64,000 nucleotides of DNA from Tetraselmis striata (Eukaryota > Chlorophyta > Chlorodendrophyceae > Chlorodendrales > Chlorodendraceae), in NCBI GenBank assembly GCA_006384855.1, contig VCJN01000490.1, positions 22,913 to 86,912 on the forward strand, in the 5' to 3' direction. The position numbers and the translations under genes are program-made. Below, piece by piece: positions 35,757 to 46,974 of this stretch (its first letter is position 1; each line of letters begins with the position of its first letter). Below the pieces are notes generated by a model. That model ran no database searches. It was not told the origin of the DNA and worked only from the letters and a program-made list of their open reading frames with translations.

Positions 35757-36560
35757 GATGCGGCATTGGAATCCGGAGGCCCACACTGGGGACGATGAGT
35801 ACATCCTCGCGGACGTCAAAGCAGCGGTAGCTGAGGGCACCGCTGGCAAGACTGACAAGCAAGAGATGCGGGGGTTGGAGAGAATTAATCGTGAAGGGTG
35901 GGATTATCCGCATCTCCGCAGTGGGGGCATCTCCGAGAACGCCCGCATCTCTCGCGTACAAACCCGTGTACTACTGTCGCTCCTAGCTCTTGTAACGCTC
36001 TCTGTGCAAGGAGCCTTTTGTCGTTGTCACGTCGCCTTGGTTAACTCACCCGGATTTGCTCCTACCGGAAACTTGGTTTCTGCTAGCGGCCTCCAAGGCG
36101 GAAATCTATCGCGTGCTGATTCCGAGCACCTACTTGACGCAAGGGCCCCTCCCGCGAATGGACTACCTCGACAGTCTGTTGACAGCGGGTCGTGTACTTA
36201 TCATCGCGTCAAAGCACCAAAAATACCCCGACACCAACATACGCGCCTTGTGGTTGGTCGTCGGAAGAGATTCGGCGACTTTAACGGCGCATCTCTCGGA
36301 GCACCTCGGCAAGCAACGTGGGTTCGTGTATGCGAGACAGCAAGAACCATGGCGGTGGCGAAATAGATGCGGCACTGGAACCCGGAGGCCCACATTGGGG
36401 ACGACGAGTACATCCTCGCGGACGTCAAAGCAGCGGTGGCTGAGGCCACCGATGGCAAGACTGACGAGCAAGAGATGCGGAGGGTGGAGAGAATAAACCG
36501 TAAAGGGTGGGATTATCCGCATCTCCGCAGAGGGGACAGGTGAACGCCCGCATCTCTCGC
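35728..36560 (+). repeat. ~610-bp tandem duplication in retroelement debris
   Basis: The block running from GAACCATGGCGGCGGCGAAA through MRHWNPEAHTGDDEYILAD-type codons (35738-35935) recurs at 36347-36540 with about 90 percent identity. CACTA copy 2 interrupts the second unit at 36564. Confidence 0.8.
35966..36345 (+). pseudogene. DIRS-like methyltransferase fragment, copy A
   Basis: Homologous to 44654-45028. The best frame in that copy reads VVVTSPWFTHLDLLLP, then YLTQGPLAQMEYLDSLLTAGRVLIIASK. A (T/N)SPW-F motif followed by a hydrophobic strand and a late LWLVVGRDS strand fits motif IV and downstream strands of the methyltransferases carried by DIRS-type YR retrotransposons. The family call rests on motif memory only. 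This copy is broken in several places. Confidence 0.4.
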
Positions 36561-37265
36561 CTATACTGTGAGAATCAGATGTGACATACGGGTGACGAAG
36601 CACTACTACTAGCGACAATTATTTATCCGTGAAGGCTGCTGCTGGTGGCGGCACGTCCATCCAGTTACGTGCGAGTACATCCGGCGTTATTGCCGGCGGG
36701 CGATAAATCCTTTTTGTCATCATTCTGGTAGTCGTACTAGCCCGGTAAATTGTTACATGGCACTGACGTATAAGGTACAAGGTTTGTCCGTGTAGTACCG
36801 GGTAGTACGCGATATATTTATTGAGCCGGTACCGGGTATCTCGTACCCGGTACCCGGTACCCGGGCACGATGACGAGTGGTCCTGTGGATAACTACGACT
36901 ATTAGTACATGGGAGCGCAAATCGCAGCCGTACGTATTTGGTAAAACTGGGGAATTTTGTGTACATTATAGCTAGTACTGCTGAACGGGCCTGCCAGCCG
37001 TCCGATCAAAGGTCATCAGATGGGCGGTTTGGCTGCCATGTTTTGCCAAAGAGTGCTCACGTTACATAAATATTCGCGAGGGGGAGGGCGGGGGCAGGCA
37101 GCAGTTTGCCGAAGAATGATTGAATTACAATATTCGCGACAGCTGCCATCGGGGAATGTGGCCCGGGGGGGGGGGGCGGGGGGACCACGCCCCCCCCCCC
37201 CCCCCCCCCCCCCCCCGCCGCTCCCGCCGGGGGAGTGAGGGGAGGGGGGTAAGGGGGCGGGGGCT

Positions 37266-37992
37266 ACTGCTTGTATGTTCTTGTTCTTGCGTTCCCGGGG
37301 GACCCTCCGCTTCGACGATCTCGCTGCCTCCGCCTCCGCCTCCGCCTCCGCCTCCGCCTGCGCCTCCGACTCCGCCTCCGACTCCGCGACCGTCAGTTTC
37401 TTACCTCGGCGTTTCTTCACTGGCCTCTTCCGCTTCTTGTCATCCGTCAGTGTCTTCACCACCCCGGGAGGCTGTGCCGTCGACGACGCCGCCATGAGCT
37501 TCCTTACCTTCGCGTCGGGACGCCCCCTTGTGCCCAGACACCAACAACAAGCCACAATCGTTTCGCCTTTAAGCGGCTGAAGATGCCGCCTCCTCGGCCA
37601 CCACGAGTTGCGCCGCTGGCACTGTGGAAGCCTTGGCGTTGAGGTGGGCCTTACGGCGCTCCCGGACGAACCTGCGCGCGGCACAAGTTAGCCACGAGTG
37701 GGTGCGTGCTAATGTGGAGGATGGAGTGTTTTGTTGCGCGCCCACCTTGTCACGCGTTTCCTCATGTCTTTCTCGTCCTCCTCGATGCCGGCGGCGCGGA
37801 CACGCGAGACAACAAGGCTCGCCGCCCACTTTTGCCCGGGGGGGCGAGGTCTGCCATGGCGCTGTGAGCGGTGAAGGGGGGGGGGGGGGGGGCCGAGGTG
37901 GAGAAACTAACACCCAGTCGACGACCGCCTTCCACAGCAGTCAACGACACATCGGAGGCGAGGAGCAGCGCGCCACTACTATTTATATGCAC
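37266..37992 (-). pseudogene. CACTA accessory basic protein (copy 2, frame lost at the end)
   Basis: Same exon layout as copy 1 (MHINSSGALLLASDVSL at 37992; basic cluster KKRKRPVKKRRGKK). The Glu-Ala run is shorter than in copy 1, and an insertion near 37275 destroys the stop context, so the frame runs on into noncoding sequence. Confidence 0.5.
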
Positions 37993-38286
37993 GTATTGTC
38001 AAGAGCTAGTCGGTGCGGCATTGTGTCGGTGTAATTTCGCAATGTTTTTTGTTGAAGTAGCACGGCGTAATGGATACGGCGAGTGAATCCGGGATAATGT
38101 GTGCGGTAGGGCGCGCGTATATGTGCGCGACGAATGTGCGCGCGCAGCGTTGTGCGGCGGTGTGCGGCGGTGTGCGGCGGTGTGCACCGATGTTAATATA
38201 GTGTGAATATTATATCGGCCGTAGACGATCAGGTCTGGCAGCACCGCCCGTGCTTGTAAATAAGCGACAATGGATCTAGTCTCCCG

Positions 38287-39810
38287 CTAGTCTGTGCACC
38301 GCCAGTGCACTCCGCAAGCCTCGCCTCCATCCGCGTCGGAACCGGTAGTAAGTGTTGTTGTGTGCGCACATCGTGACAACATTACACGGTGGCAATTGCA
38401 ATTATTAGCGGTGGATAATGTGAAGGCGTTTTCGAAATCGACAGAGAATGAGGCGGTGCTGGCGGAGTGCATTGGCGGTGCATAGAATAGCGTGTTGCTG
38501 GGGTTTTGGCTGCATCGGACGCCGTATTCCCACCCATCCGGCACGGAATGTCCGATTTTCACACATTTGTGTGTTAATAAAGTGTGAATATTACGCGTCT
38601 TTTACGCCGGGTGGATGGGCATCCGGCGTCCGATGCACCCCAATTATTTGCAGCACGCTACTCTACGCACCCCCAACGCACTCCGCAAGCCTCGCCTCAA
38701 TCCGCGTCGGAACCGGTAGTAAGTGTTGTTTTGTGCGCACATCGTGACAACGTTACACGGTGGCAATTGCAATTATTAGCGGTGGATAATGTGAAGGCGT
38801 TTTCGAAATCGACAGAGAATGAGGCGGTGCTGGCGGAGTGCATTTGCGGTGCATAGAATAGCGTGTTGCTGGGGTTTTGGCTGCATCGGACGCCGTATTC
38901 CCACCCATCCGGCACGGAATGTCCGGTTTTCACACATTTGCGTGTTAATAAAGTGTGAATATTACGCGTCTTTTACGCCGGGTGGATGGGCATCCGGCGT
39001 CCGATGCACCCCAATTAGTTGCAGCACGCTAGTCTGTGCACCGCCAGTGCACTCCGCAAGCCCCGCCTCCATCCGCGTCGGAACCGGTAGTAAGTGTTGT
39101 TGTGTGCGCACATCGTGACAACATTACACGGTGGCAATTGCAATTATTAGCGGTGGATAATGTGAAGGCGTTTTCGAAATCGACAGAGAATGAGGCGGTG
39201 CTGGCGGAGTGCATTGGCGGTGCATAGAATAGCGTATTGCTGGGGTTTTGGCTGCATCGGACGCCGTATTCCCACCCATCCGGCACGGAATGTCCGGTTT
39301 TCACACATTTGCGTGTTAATATAGTGTGAATATTACGCGTCTTTTACGCCGGGTGGATGGGCATCCGGCGTCCGATGCACCCCAATTATTTGCAGCACGC
39401 TAGGTTGTGCACCGCCAACGCACTCCGCAAGCCCCGCCTCCATCCGCGTCGGAACCGGTAGTAAGTGTTGTTGTGTGCGCACATCGTGACAACATTACAC
39501 GGTGGCAATTGCAATTATTAGCGGTGGATAATGTGAAGGCGTTTTCGAAATCGACAGAGAATGAGGCGGTGCTGGCGGAATGCATTGGCGGTGCATAGAA
39601 TAGCGTGTTGCTGGGGTTTTGGCTGCATCGGACGCCGTATTCCCACCCATCCGGCACGGAATGTCCGGTTTTCACACATTTGTGTGTTAATACAGTGTGA
39701 ATATTACGTACGCGCCTTTTACGCTGGGTGGATAGGCATCCGGCGTCCGATGCACCCCGAATCTCACCAACACGCTACTCTACGCACCCCCAACGCACTC
39801 CGCCAGCCCC
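38287..39810. repeat. Tandem array of ~371-bp units (copy 2)
   Basis: Four units with the shared block ATCCGCGTCGGAACCG near 38329, 38700, 39071 and 39443, period 371-372. It has one unit fewer than copy 1, so the array length has changed since divergence. Confidence 0.9.
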
Positions 39811-40544
39811 GCCTCTTTCCGCGCAGGTCCTACGTTCCATTGTATGTATATACATACGTACATGTACTGCTCCGAAACCAGCCCAAACTTAATGAGTGCA
39901 CAAGTGTAAATTGCGGGGGGGGGGGGGGGGGGGGGGATGTGGCGGCGGGGCATCCACTCACACATACCCCGGCGATGCATGACAGATATTACATGCCGTG
40001 GCGGGTCGGCGGGCCGACCCGGCGGGCCGACCCGGCGGGGGGTGGGGGGGGGGGGGGGGGGGGGGGGGTCTATTCAACTACACGTGCCACAGTGTCGTTT
40101 CGTGGAGCAGTATATGTGCCCGGCCTCATTTATACCGCCCCCTACCTGCGCTGCATGGTCCACCCCTACGAATTACTTAGCACAAACCGCCATTACTTAA
40201 TTAATAGGAACCTAGCACAGCCAGGCTTATATGCCCGCTTTGCCGATCAACTTCTACGCACTTTCCGTCCCTCAACCGCCGGACATGGGGGTTAAGCCGC
40301 CAGCCTCGGCAGTTGCTTAGCCAGACTTGGCATCCCGTACCGTGTCCATGGCTTCGCAGCTCTGCCGCCGGCACACGCCGAGTCCGGGGCTTGCTGCCGC
40401 GGGGTTGCGCACGCATGCACGCACGGTAATACGCCGCCGACGCCGCGACGCTTACTTCCACCACCTTCGCCAGCCGCAGCTTCGCACGCCGTTCCGCCGA
40501 CATACGAAACGCACGAATCCCCCCCCCCCCCCCGTCCCCGCGTC

Positions 40545-41409
40545 ATGTATAATATATTCGAGGCGACAATGCGGGGCGCAGCACACGCCGCGGCGTGGGT
40601 CGGCGGAGCGGCATGCGGCGGGAGCCCTAATGGCCGGGCAGTATCCACACCCACACTGGCACCGCCGCTCACCTCCGACGCGGATGAACCGCCTCCCAAA
40701 GGAAACATGCCGGTTGGTGGTAAGCCCAGCAGGCGTGGGGTGCCGGCGCCGGTACTGGTGCGACGGAGCTGTCGCGTCAGGAACCGCACCGCATGTGGAG
40801 CAACACATGGCGGTGCCGGCCCCACCTATGTCTAGGGCCACCTCCTCACAACACCCCGCCACGACGGCGTCGGCCACCGCCGACGGCGCCGTTGCGGGGG
40901 GGGACGCCCTGCCGGGCGACGATGATGCGCCTGGTGCGCCGCGTCAGGAGGCGGAGGAGGCCGTGGTCGAGGCGACTGATCGGGCTGAGGGGGTTGTTGA
41001 GGCGAGCGAGGCTGCGCTCGCGCCACCCGCCCCGCAGCCACCTGCGGGACATGCCGACTTGCTCGTCGCCATGTTGACCGGAGCACTACGAGCAGTGGCG
41101 GGAGGCGGCCACATGCACTATCATGTGCGTGGACTGCGGCCAACGGACGGACTGGGAGTGTTGCTGCGACGGAACCCCGGCTTTGTGCGGCCCCAAGTAC
41201 CCATGCATGGCGACCCATCAGCGGGCAGTCCCCTGCCCGACCATGGCCACGGTGAGGGCGGAGTTCCGCCATGTCAGGGACGCGTTCCACGACGCGACTC
41301 GCGCCGCCGTGTGTGAGGCTTCCGAGAAGGCACGCGCGGCTGGTGGGGTGCGCAGGGTGAGGCGGCGGACGGCCCAGGAGCTGAAGGAGAGCGAGACATG
41401 CCGTCAGTG
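40545..41409 (+). pseudogene. CACTA accessory zinc-ribbon ORF (copy 2)
   Basis: The upstream half is open as in copy 1 (the frame through EEAVVEATDRAEGVVEASEA). A 26-base deletion relative to copy 3 near 41130 shifts the reading frame exactly before the Cys-rich part, which resumes at 41129 (DCGQRTDWECCCDGTPALCG) and ends at 41409. Confidence 0.45.
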
Positions 41410-41446
41410 AGGTCGGGCGCAATGTCATTGGGTGGGGCACACGGAC

Positions 41447-41790
41447 GTGTAACACTTGCACTTTGCGCGTACTGCTGGGTTACATCCAAGCGGTGTCACA
41501 CTATGCAACCGGAAAGGCTGCGTTGCTACTGCAAACGATGCTACGCCTCACTCGGTAGCAACCGCTGCCCCGCCTATCCCACAGCCGCTGCCCCCCCCCC
41601 CCCCCCTCGCGCACCGTCCTGCGACCTCGCGTGGATCCCCGCCACCAGCAGCTTGCACTTGCACTTTGCGCGTACTGCTGGGTTACATCCAGGCGGCGTC
41701 ACACTATGCAACCGGAAAGGCTGCGTTGCTACTGCAAACGATGCGACGCCTCACTCGGTAGCAACCGCTGCCCCGCCCATCCCACTCGCC
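41447..41790. repeat. ~200-bp tandem repeat with poly-C end (copy 2)
   Basis: Two units near 41455 and 41656. The second runs directly into the 30-bp minisatellite, so about 430 bp present in copy 1 (26900-27330) is missing here. Confidence 0.8.
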
Positions 41791-42612
41791 TTGGCGCCGC
41801 GCTGCCCCGGCCGCCGCGCCTTGGCGCCGCGCTTTCCCGGCCGCCGCGCCTTGGCGCCGCGCTGCCCCGGCCGCCGCGCCTTGGCGCCGCGCTCCCCCGG
41901 CCGCCGCGCCTTGGCGCCGCGCTCCCCCGGCCGCCGCGCCTTGGCGCCGCGCTCCCCCGGCCGCCGCGCCTTGGCGCCGCGCTGCCCCGGCCGCCGCGCC
42001 TTGGCGCCGCGCTGCCCCGGCCGCCGCGCCTTGGCGCCGCGCTGCCCCGGCCGCCGCGCCTTGGCGCCGCGCTGCCCCGGCCGCCGCGCCTTGGCGCCGC
42101 GCTGCCCCGGCCGCCGCGCCTTGGCGCCGCGCTCCCCCGGCCGCCGCGCCTTGGCGCCGCGCTGCCCCTGCCGCCGCGCCTTGGCGCCGCTCTGCCCCGG
42201 CCGCCGCGCCTTGGCGCCGCGCTGCCCCGGCCGCCGCGCCTTGGCGCCGCGCTGCCGCGGCCGCCGCGCCTTGGCGCCACGCTGCCCCGGCCGCCGCGCC
42301 TTGGCGCCGCGCTCCCCCGGCCGCCGCGCCTTGGCGCCGCGCTGCCCCTGCCGCCGCGCCTTGGCGCCGCGCTGCCCCTGCCGCCGCCCCTTGGCGCCGC
42401 GCTGCCCCGGCCGCCGCGCCTTGGCGCCGCGCTGCCCCGGCCGCCGCGCCTTGGCGCCGCGCTGCCCCGGCCGCCGCGCCTTGGCGCCGCGCTCCCCCGG
42501 CCGCCGCGCCTTGGCGCCGCGCTCCCCCGGCCGCCGCGCCTTGGCGCCGCGCTGCCCCGGCCGCCGCGCCTTGGCGCCGCGCTGCCCCGGCCGCTGCGCC
42601 TTGGCGCCGCGC
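41787..42612. repeat. 30-bp GC-rich minisatellite (copy 2)
   Basis: About 27-28 units of the same 30-bp motif as copy 1, in the same orientation and directly followed by the shared sequence GGGTCTAGAGTCCTCCCCTC. Confidence 0.95.
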
Positions 42613-42639
42613 TGGGTCTAGAGTCCTCCCCTCCCTGGT

Positions 42640-44100
42640 GAGCGCGTCCACCTGCGCCTTGCGCTCGGGGCCGTCCTCCTCCGTCACCACATTCTGCAAC
42701 CCCCACTGCGTGACGAACCACGCAGCTCCTTGCAGGCGCTTGTACATGTGCCCAAGCACCGCCTGGGGACGCGAAGCTCCTTCTCGGTCATGATCGCCTT
42801 CACCCGGGCCTCCTCGAGCAGCGGACCGGCGTTAAGAATGGAAAATGTTTCCATGTGGTGCAAGCAGTCCTCCATGACCCAGCCGGACTGCACCGTCACC
42901 TTGCCTGACCCTGCAGTCATGGAGGGGAATGCCGTCACGCCCACGCCCACGCACGCCCACGCCCGGGGGGGGGGGGGGGGGGGGGGGGGGTTACCTTTCG
43001 ATTCTTGGACACTGCAAACGAAGGGCGCAACCCGCGTTCAAAGTTGCTGGGTATCGGGACTAAAGCCTGGCGCCGGTCTTCCTGCTTCATAGCTCGGAAT
43101 CCAATGTGGCCCTGCACGGTGACAAATTTCCTCCAGAAGTCCCTTCCCAAGCCAAAAAAAAACAGGTGGAACGGCGCGAGGGGGAAGAGGTTGACCATGC
43201 TGACATAGCCCAGGACCACATGCACATGGCACACGCCATGGCAGCCAGTGTTGTGCTTGGCCTCCTCCAGCCGGGTTGTGTTGAACGCACGCCGGGCAAG
43301 GTGCGTGATTCACTGGAGAAGTCATCGCCTTCATGGACGGTTACCAAGCGAGCATCCCCGTCCGCATCCACAGGGGGGTGCTCCTGGGCAGCCGCCATAG
43401 CCTCCACAACCTGCCACGCCGACCGGGCGGGTGCGTGTGATTCCATACAACCGCAGTTGAGTGGTGCCACCCGCACGCAGGCCGGGCCCACTCACCTCTG
43501 AACGCAGAAGGTCCACAATGTCACCGTCCTCGAAAACAGCGCGCCACTGGGTCGCCCCGCCGTAGTCCTCCAACACCCACTCGGTAACGACGCCGGTTAT
43601 CACGCCGTAGTGCCATACTCCCCGGAACTTCTTGGCGATGACCTTCATGTAGAAGTCATCGGGATCGCCTTTCCGTATCACGCCCTCATCGGCAGCTTCC
43701 ACGTCCGCCGGCGGCCACGCAGGCGCGTCGATGTCCACACCGTCTTCGCCAACGGGGTCCTCCCCCACACCCATCACATCGTCCTCCGAGACCGGCGCCG
43801 GCGGGCCGTTTCCGACGGCTGCAGCTCTTCCTGCTGCCGCCCCTGCCGCTGCTGCTGCTACTGCTGCCGCCCTGCTGCTGCTGCTTGTAATAAGGCGGCC
43901 TTGCGGTGCAACTTAGCCGCACGCTTCAACGAGTGGCTACAGTTCGGGTATTTCCGGAAGTGCCGCTCTCGCGCCGTCCTTTCACAACTGCCCGTCACGA
44001 TGCCGTGGCAGTGCTTGCATGTGTACACGCCATTCTTCGACACACTCGACATCCATCCCTCTCCCGGCATGCCTGCTGCCGCGCGCGCGCGGGGGGCGGG
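42640..44100 (-). pseudogene. CACTA Tnp2 transposase relic (copy 2)
   Basis: Same truncated arrangement as copy 1. BED finger (YTCKHCHGIVTG) at about 44050, Tudor/Agenet-like domain (KKFRGVWHYGVITG) at about 43700-43500, the jump after DDLSSES near 43320, and late Tnp2 pieces (FHLFFFGLGRDFWRKFV near 43190, GWVMEDCLHHMETFS near 42880). It shares the deletion with copy 1, so both descend from the same deleted ancestor. Confidence 0.65.
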
Positions 44101-44653
44101 GGGGGGGGGGGTTGAGAGTTGGGGTGGATGTAGCCCACCACCGGTAGGGAGCACAAATGCGAGTGCGCGGCTGTCCGCGCTTGGTTCAGCGGTGAGCGGC
44201 GGTGACCGCCAGGCGACCCCGTACTTCATGCGCGTGCTGGGGCGTTACACAATCATCAGCAGTTAGGGCGGCTGCATTAAAACGCGCACCTACGACCACC
44301 ACCTACCGCCTACCACCTACCGTACCACCTACATCCGCCCACACCTCCGCCCGTCGTGCCGCACACCGCCGCACACCGCGGCGATGTGCAGCGATGTGCA
44401 GCGAGTACTTGCAGCCGCCTGTACTTAGCCCGGGTACTCCGCGTCGGCGGGCGACACGCGAGCCCGCGTGCGCATATCAATTTGATGAAATTATGGAAAC
44501 GAGAAATTCATATAGTACTTTACAGGTCGCGCGCGATAGTCGTCGCTACTGGGTATGAAATCCACGTCCCTCGTCCGTCCCGTATCGTCCCCGTATGTCG
44601 TCGTTCGTCACCAGTAGGGCACATTTACGTCACATCTGAATCTCACAGTGCTA

Positions 44654-45028
44654 CAAACCCGTGTACTACTGTCGCTCCTAGCTCTTGTAACGCTGCCATG
44701 TGTAAGGAGCCTTTCGTCGTTGTCACGTCGCCTTGGTTCACGCACCTGGATTTGCTCCTACCGGTGCGCATGCTGGCGGCCTCCAAGGCGGAAATCTCTT
44801 GCGTGCAGATTCCGAGCACCTACTTGACGCAAGGGCCCCTCGCGCAAATGGAATACCTCGACAGCCTGTTGACAGCGGGTCGTGTACTTATCATCGCGTC
44901 AAAGCACCCAAGAAACCCGACACCAACAGACACGCCTTGTGGTTGGTCGTCGGAAGAGATTCGGCGACTTCAACGGCGCATCTCTCGGAGCACCTCGGCA
45001 AGCAACGTGGGTTCGTGTATGCCCCGTG
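44654..45028 (+). pseudogene. DIRS-like methyltransferase fragment, copy B
   Basis: Right flank of CACTA copy 2. The frame AMCKEPFVVVTSPWFTHLDL (44697 on) continues through a helix with RMLAASKAEI, a strand with YLTQGPLAQM and GRVLIIASK. After a small shift it gives WLVVGRDS and HLGKQRGFVYAP. The TSPWF motif sits where DNA methyltransferases have (D/N/S)PP(Y/F/W). It could instead be another Rossmann-type enzyme. Confidence 0.45.
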
Positions 45029-45178
45029 ACAGGGAATTCATGCAGCTTTAGCTTGGCCGCCATAGCTCATTGGGCAATACCTCATTAATATTAATCAACG
45101 ATCATAACAAAGCAGTTCGACCGCAAAAAAGAGTTGAATCAACTCCTGTCCGCCGATTTCACAAACCGCACTTCCTTT

Positions 45179-45442
45179 GGTAGCGCGGCCGGGACAGCGG
45201 GGCGGCAACGCGCGGCGGCCGGGGCAGCGGGGCGCCAAGCGCAAGGCGCGGCGGCCGGGGCAGCGGGGCGCCAACGCGCCGCGGCCGGGGCAGCGGGGCG
45301 GCAACGCGCGGCGGCCGGGGCAGCGCGGCGGCAACGCGCGGCGGCCGGGGCAGCGCGGCGCCAACGTGCGGCGGCCGGGGCAGCGCGGCGCCAACGCGTT
45401 GCGGCCGGGGCAGCGCGGCGCCAACGCACGGCGGCCGGGGAT
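45179..45442. repeat. 30-bp minisatellite outside the transposon, opposite orientation
   Basis: Eight to nine units of GGCCGGGGCAGCGGGGCGCC-type sequence, the reverse complement of the CACTA minisatellite with distinct variants (CAACGCGC in place of CAAGGCGC). It lies about 530 bp beyond the right end of copy 2. Confidence 0.85.
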
Positions 45443-45454
45443 CATGTTGGTGAT

Positions 45455-46110
45455 TCATGCAACCCCGCATACTAAATGGTTTGCAGCCATCTATGCAATT
45501 AAAGCATGCCTAAATGCAGCATCTGCGGTGCAGCGGTGCAGGAATCTGCGGCGTGCCGCCAGCAAATATCATGTATTAGAGGTACTGCCTTGCAATCCGT
45601 ATAGTATCGTCAAGCCGGTGCGTGTTCATATCCCTTCTATGCCATGCAACCCCACATACTAAACTGTTTGCAGCCATCTATGCAATTAAAGCGTGCGTAA
45701 GGGCAGCATCTGCGGTGCAGTGCTGCAGCAATCTGCGGCGTGCCGCCTACAAATATCAGGTATTAGAGGTACTGCCTTGCAATATGTATAGTGTTGTCAA
45801 ACCGGTGCGTGTTCATATCCTTTCTATTCCATGCAACCCCGCATACTAAATGGTTTGCAGCCATCTAGGCACTTAAAGCGTGCCTAAAGGCAGCATCTGC
45901 GGTGCAGCGGTGCCGCAATCTGCGGCGTGCCGCCACCGAATATCAGGTATTAGAGGTACTGCCTTGCGATTTGTATGGTATGGTAAAGCATATGTGCACT
46001 TAAATTCCTCGTTTGTCATATAAACCCGCATACTGAAAGGTTTGCAGCCATCTATTAGGCCGTTACATCCCGCCTAAACGCAGCAATCTGCAGTTCAGCG
46101 CCGTAGCGAT
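45455..46110. repeat. ~186-bp tandem repeat
   Basis: Three full units and part of a fourth, starting near 45461, 45647 and 45833 (CAACCCCGCATACTAAATGG), with the fourth near 46023 more diverged. Confidence 0.9.
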
Positions 46111-46252
46111 CAATGTGTGAACGTCGACTGGCATCCCGCATATGCGCAAGGAGGCATGGATCATCTTCATCCACAAGGTCAGCTTTCTCCGCCTCCGGAG
46201 GATTGCACAGTCACGATTGCTTAGGGATTGCACAGACTAACCCACGAAGCTC

Positions 46253-46970
46253 ATGAGATTCCCCATGGAGTTCTTCCCTTTGACCACAAAGTCTACCTGC
46301 TTCATGGTGGGCATTTTGGCGCAAACTGTGAGGCACGTTGGCTTCCCCGACACAGCCGCGAACAAGATTGCGTCATCTCTCGACATGGTGCCGACCAAAG
46401 TGGTCTCTCACACTGATGCAAGTGGAGTTCGGAAGCTGTGGCTACTCGATCCGCATCGTGAGCGAATGGCACAACGACAACGAGATGCGGCGCGGCATTC
46501 AACACATCAAAAACCGCCAACGCTACACGAAGTCCACCAACACCTGCCAGCCCTGCCGAGCCGGCTCTCTACCCCCCACCGTCTTGGTCGACGACCGCCA
46601 CTACTAGGTCGTAGCGGCGCCGCGTCAGGCTGGCGTGTCCAAGAAGCGCGCGGGCCGAGTCCTCCTTTTAAGATGGCGAAAGAGTTGGAGGACGACGACC
46701 CCTTCCAGGCGCCTAAGCCGAAACGCGAAGCCACATCAAGCCGTAACGCGCCTTCGGGTGCCGCTGGTGAGAGTCGCAGGGCCACATCTTCCCGTGGCGG
46801 TGCCCCATCTCCGCCTCCCCGACCCGCATCTCCGCCTAAGGAGCCCTCATCTAAGGACGCGAAGCCCGCACCGCCGCATGCGCCGACATCTCGCCCCAAC
46901 GCCGCATCGCTGTGAGCAGAGCTCAGATGTAACATCTCGTTGCGACGAACACAATCTCTGAGGTCGGCAA
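46253..46970. other. Low-complexity open frames on both strands, gene uncertain
   Basis: On the + strand a frame ends with MAKELEDDDPFQAPKPKRE and a Pro/Ser-rich tail at 46915. On the - strand a frame from about 47130 reads INRRVSSSRPQSRKVLSAS, then RRLAFEARKKSLTRAEKGP, then YEYIADLRDCVRRNEM. Both are Pro/Ser/Gly-rich over the overlap. The minus-strand N-terminal part looks more like protein, but no start, splice set or family supports either. Confidence 0.25.
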
Positions 46971-46974
46971 TATA

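Larger units (their letters stand above)
36564..44650 (-). mobile_element. CACTA (EnSpm) transposon, copy 2
   Basis: 8087 bp, same orientation and internal order as copy 1. The left TIR differs from the consensus at its first base (T for C) and at one inner base. The target duplication is CTA (36561-36563 and 44651-44653). The flanks are the two halves of a retroelement sequence that is uninterrupted at 35950-35975, which supplies an empty-site paralogue. Confidence 0.92.

Noticed and set aside
41398-42759. Open frames up to 407 codons in CACTA copy 2
   Set aside because: Same 30-bp minisatellite artefact as in copy 1.
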